Assembly (NCBI RefSeq): GCF_001050015.1
Contig: NZ_CVTB01000012.1
Coordinates: forward strand, 1-8,261
DNA length: 8,261 bases
Source of the DNA: Mycolicibacterium malmesburyense
GTDB lineage: Bacteria > Actinomycetota > Actinomycetes > Mycobacteriales > Mycobacteriaceae
Reading direction: 5' to 3'
This document shows, piece after piece, positions 6,298-8,261 of this stretch; the first letter of the stretch is position 1; every line of letters starts with the position of its first letter. Both the position numbers and the translations under genes were made by a program. The notes under the pieces were generated by a model. It made no database searches and had not been told where the DNA came from. It saw only the letters and a program-made list of their open reading frames with translations.

Positions 6298-8063
6298 CGG
6301 CGCTCGACCCCGACTCAGAGCAGACCGAGGCCATCACTCTCGGCCTGCACGACGCATCACCGCAGCATCTCGTCGACGCCATGGCCGACGATATCGTCAT
6401 CGAGATGGGTTGGGGTCGACTGATTTTCGGTCAGACATTCGCCGATCCCGCGAAGCTGGCCGAGGTGCTGCGACACGAGGGGCCCGGGCGCCGCGACATC
6501 TGCATGTATGCCCGCGAACCCCACGTCCTCGTCTCGATGGCGCCAGCCGAGCTCTTCATCGACCCCAGCCACACCTACCGGCAGCGGTTCACCGGCGACG
6601 ACGATCTGGACAAGCCCACCACCGGGTTCACGGTGCGCGCACTGCAGAGCGCCGACGACGCCGACGAGATGAACCGCGTCTACGTGCGCTGCGGCATGGT
6701 GCCCGGGCCCGTCGAGGTGTTGTGGCAGAACCACCTGGACCAGGAGGCGGTCGACTACCTGGTCGCGGTGCGCGACGACGACGGTTCCGTGTTGGGCACC
6801 GTCACCGGCGTCGACCACAAACTGTTGTTCGACGACCCGGAGAACGGTTCGAGCCTGTGGACGTTGGCCGTCGACCCGACCACGAGCCTGCCCGGTGTCG
6901 GTGCGGCGCTCACCCGCGCACTGGCCGCGATCTACCGCGACCGCGGCCGGGCCTACATGGACCTGTCGGTCAGCCACGACAACGCCGCCGCGATCTCGCT
7001 CTACGAGAAGCTCGGCTTCCACCGCGTGCCGGTGATGGCGGTCAAGCGCAAGAACGCGATCAACGAACCGCTGTTCACCCATCCGCCCGAAACCGTCGAA
7101 GACCTCAATCCGTACGCGCGGATCATCGCCGACGAGGCGATGCGCCGCGGCATCTGGGTCGAGGTGCTCGACGCGGAGGCCGGCGAGATGCGCCTGTCGC
7201 ACGGCGGCCGCAGCGTCATCACCCGGGAATCGTTGTCGGAGTTCACCTCCGCGGTGGCGATGGCGCGCTGCGACGACAAGCGCCTCACCCGGCGCCTGGT
7301 GGCCGAGGCCGGCATCGCGGTGCCCAAGGGAAGGCTGGCGACGTTCGACGAGGCGGACCACGCGTTCCTCGAAGAGGTCGGCGACGTGGTGGTCAAGCCC
7401 ACCCGCGGCGAGCAGGGCAAGGGCATCACCGTCGGCGTCAACAGCGCCGAGGACCTGGACGACGCGCTGGCCCGCGCCCGCCAGGAACATCCGCACGTGC
7501 TCATCGAGCAGCGGGCCGAGGGCGACGATCTTCGCCTCGTGGTCATCGACGGCAAGGTGGTGGCGGCGGCGCTGCGCAATCCGGCCGAGGTCGTCGGGAC
7601 CGGACACCACACGGTGCGCGAGCTTATCGAGGCGCAGAGCCGGCGTCGGGCGGCGGCCACCGGTGGCGAGTCGCGCATCCCGATCGACGCGGTCACCGAG
7701 TCGACCGTCAAGGAAGCGGGCTGGTCCTTCGACGATGTGCTGCAAGAGGGCGAGCGCCTGCGGGTGCGTCGCACCGCGAACCTGCACCAGGGTGGGACGA
7801 TTCACGACGTCACCGCGAAGGTCCACCCCCACCTGTGTGACGTCGCGGTGCGGGCCGCCCACGCGATCGGCATCCCCGTCACGGGGATCGACCTGCTGGT
7901 GCCCGACGTCACCGAACCCGAGTACGTCTTCATCGAGGCCAACGAGCGGCCCGGGCTGGCCAATCACGAACCTCAGCCCACCGCAAAGGCTTTCGTCGAC
8001 TTCCTGTTTCCCGGAAGCCCGGCGCTGCCCCAGGCGTGGACGCCGGAAGAGGCGGCCACCTGA
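6294..8063 (+). CDS. ngg: N-acetylglutaminylglutamine synthetase (GNAT + ATP-grasp fusion)
   Basis: This 589-residue two-domain enzyme is predicted to build N-acetylglutaminylglutamine from two glutamines, acetyl-CoA and ATP. Residues 1-110 form a leading region I cannot match to a motif. Residues about 111-252 are a GNAT acetyltransferase: LAVDPTTSLPGVGAAL (191-206) is the acetyl-CoA loop, with Ser in place of the usual Gln/Arg, and LYEKLGF (236-242) is the C-terminal GNAT signature. Residues about 275-575 form an ATP-grasp ligase: VVKPTRGEQGKGITV (366-380) for nucleotide binding and IEANERPGLANHEP (547-560) for metal binding, similar in style to cyanophycin synthetase and GshAB. The ATG at 6294 overlaps the upstream stop as ATGA and is preferred for coupling. 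The open frame reaches back to 6234, but those 20 codons lie inside the upstream gene. No clear ribosome binding site precedes it. This fusion architecture is the best evidence that the operon makes NAGGN. Confidence 0.92.
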   Translation: MTALDPDSEQTEAITLGLHDASPQHLVDAMADDIVIEMGWGRLIFGQTFADPAKLAEVLRHEGPGRRDICMYAREPHVLVSMAPAELFIDPSHTYRQRFTGDDDLDKPTTGFTVRALQSADDADEMNRVYVRCGMVPGPVEVLWQNHLDQEAVDYLVAVRDDDGSVLGTVTGVDHKLLFDDPENGSSLWTLAVDPTTSLPGVGAALTRALAAIYRDRGRAYMDLSVSHDNAAAISLYEKLGFHRVPVMAVKRKNAINEPLFTHPPETVEDLNPYARIIADEAMRRGIWVEVLDAEAGEMRLSHGGRSVITRESLSEFTSAVAMARCDDKRLTRRLVAEAGIAVPKGRLATFDEADHAFLEEVGDVVVKPTRGEQGKGITVGVNSAEDLDDALARARQEHPHVLIEQRAEGDDLRLVVIDGKVVAAALRNPAEVVGTGHHTVRELIEAQSRRRAAATGGESRIPIDAVTESTVKEAGWSFDDVLQEGERLRVRRTANLHQGGTIHDVTAKVHPHLCDVAVRAAHAIGIPVTGIDLLVPDVTEPEYVFIEANERPGLANHEPQPTAKAFVDFLFPGSPALPQAWTPEEAAT

Positions 8064-8064
8064 G

Positions 8065-8261
8065 TCACCAGGTGCTGGTGCGCATCACGATCTCGGCGGC
8101 CAACTGCGCCGTGGACTCCGCGGCGTTGCGCCTGCCGAGCAGGTCGACCATCCGGTAGTCGCCGTACACATAGCGCTGGCTGGCCTTGGCGACCGCGCGC
8201 GCCGCGGGCGTGCTGACCAGCGCGGTGGTGTTCATCTCGACCGGCGGGCAGTGTTCGTCGC
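8065..8261 (-). CDS. Unrecognised protein, C-terminal 65 residues (cut by window edge)
   Basis: An open frame with GC-rich third positions and no stop runs from the window edge to TGA at 8065. The visible end includes VEMNTTALVSTPAARAVAKA, then RYVYGDYRMVDLLGRR and the terminus IVMRTSTW. I do not recognise a family. The segment looks soluble, with no membrane helix. It does not resemble the C-terminus of an M42 peptidase, the third partner often found with NAGGN genes. It converges on ngg with a single base between the two stops, so the transcripts must overlap at their 3' ends unless one ends inside the other gene. Confidence 0.6.
   Translation of the reverse strand, partial: DEHCPPVEMNTTALVSTPAARAVAKASQRYVYGDYRMVDLLGRRNAAESTAQLAAEIVMRTSTW

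Noticed and set aside
6357..7967. 536-codon minus-strand open frame opposite ngg
   Set aside because: The plus strand carries GNAT and ATP-grasp motifs; the antisense product has no domain and looks like a GC-rich shadow.

Overview
The window is GC-rich and densely coding. It looks like a non-tuberculous mycobacterium (Mycolicibacterium-type) or a close actinobacterial relative. The main reason is the order glnA4 - amidotransferase - aldehyde dehydrogenase, which from memory matches M. tuberculosis Rv2860c-Rv2859c-Rv2858c. GTG and TTG starts and a probable leaderless promoter fit the same group.

Left part (1-2636, minus strand): a tightly coupled operon read leftward. It encodes a GlnA4-type glutamine-synthetase-like gamma-glutamyl ligase, a class I GATase-like gamma-glutamyl hydrolase (PuuD type), and an aldehyde dehydrogenase cut off by the window edge. 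The genes overlap by 14 and 4 nt, and both downstream genes appear to start at TTG. A 179-bp divergent control region (2637-2815) holds two inverted repeats and separates this operon from a rightward ethanolamine-permease-family transporter (2816-4360). Together the four genes fit a gamma-glutamylation route for uptake and breakdown of a small amine. Ethanolamine is the best guess from the permease: import, gamma-glutamylation, oxidation through an aldehyde to an acid, then hydrolytic release of glutamate.

Right part (4492-8063, plus strand): a two-gene operon with an ATGA overlap that encodes the core enzymes for the osmoprotectant dipeptide N-acetylglutaminylglutamine amide (NAGGN). These are an asparagine-synthetase-like amidotransferase, probably from a leaderless mRNA, and a GNAT/ATP-grasp fusion, N-acetylglutaminylglutamine synthetase. 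The M42-type peptidase that often accompanies them elsewhere is not in the window. The right edge holds the C-terminal end of an unrecognised minus-strand gene, convergent with the synthetase gene and one base away from it.

No tRNA, rRNA, insertion sequence, CRISPR array or phage attachment site was seen. No stretch over 300 bases lacks a gene; the only sizeable gaps are 2637-2815 and 4361-4491.
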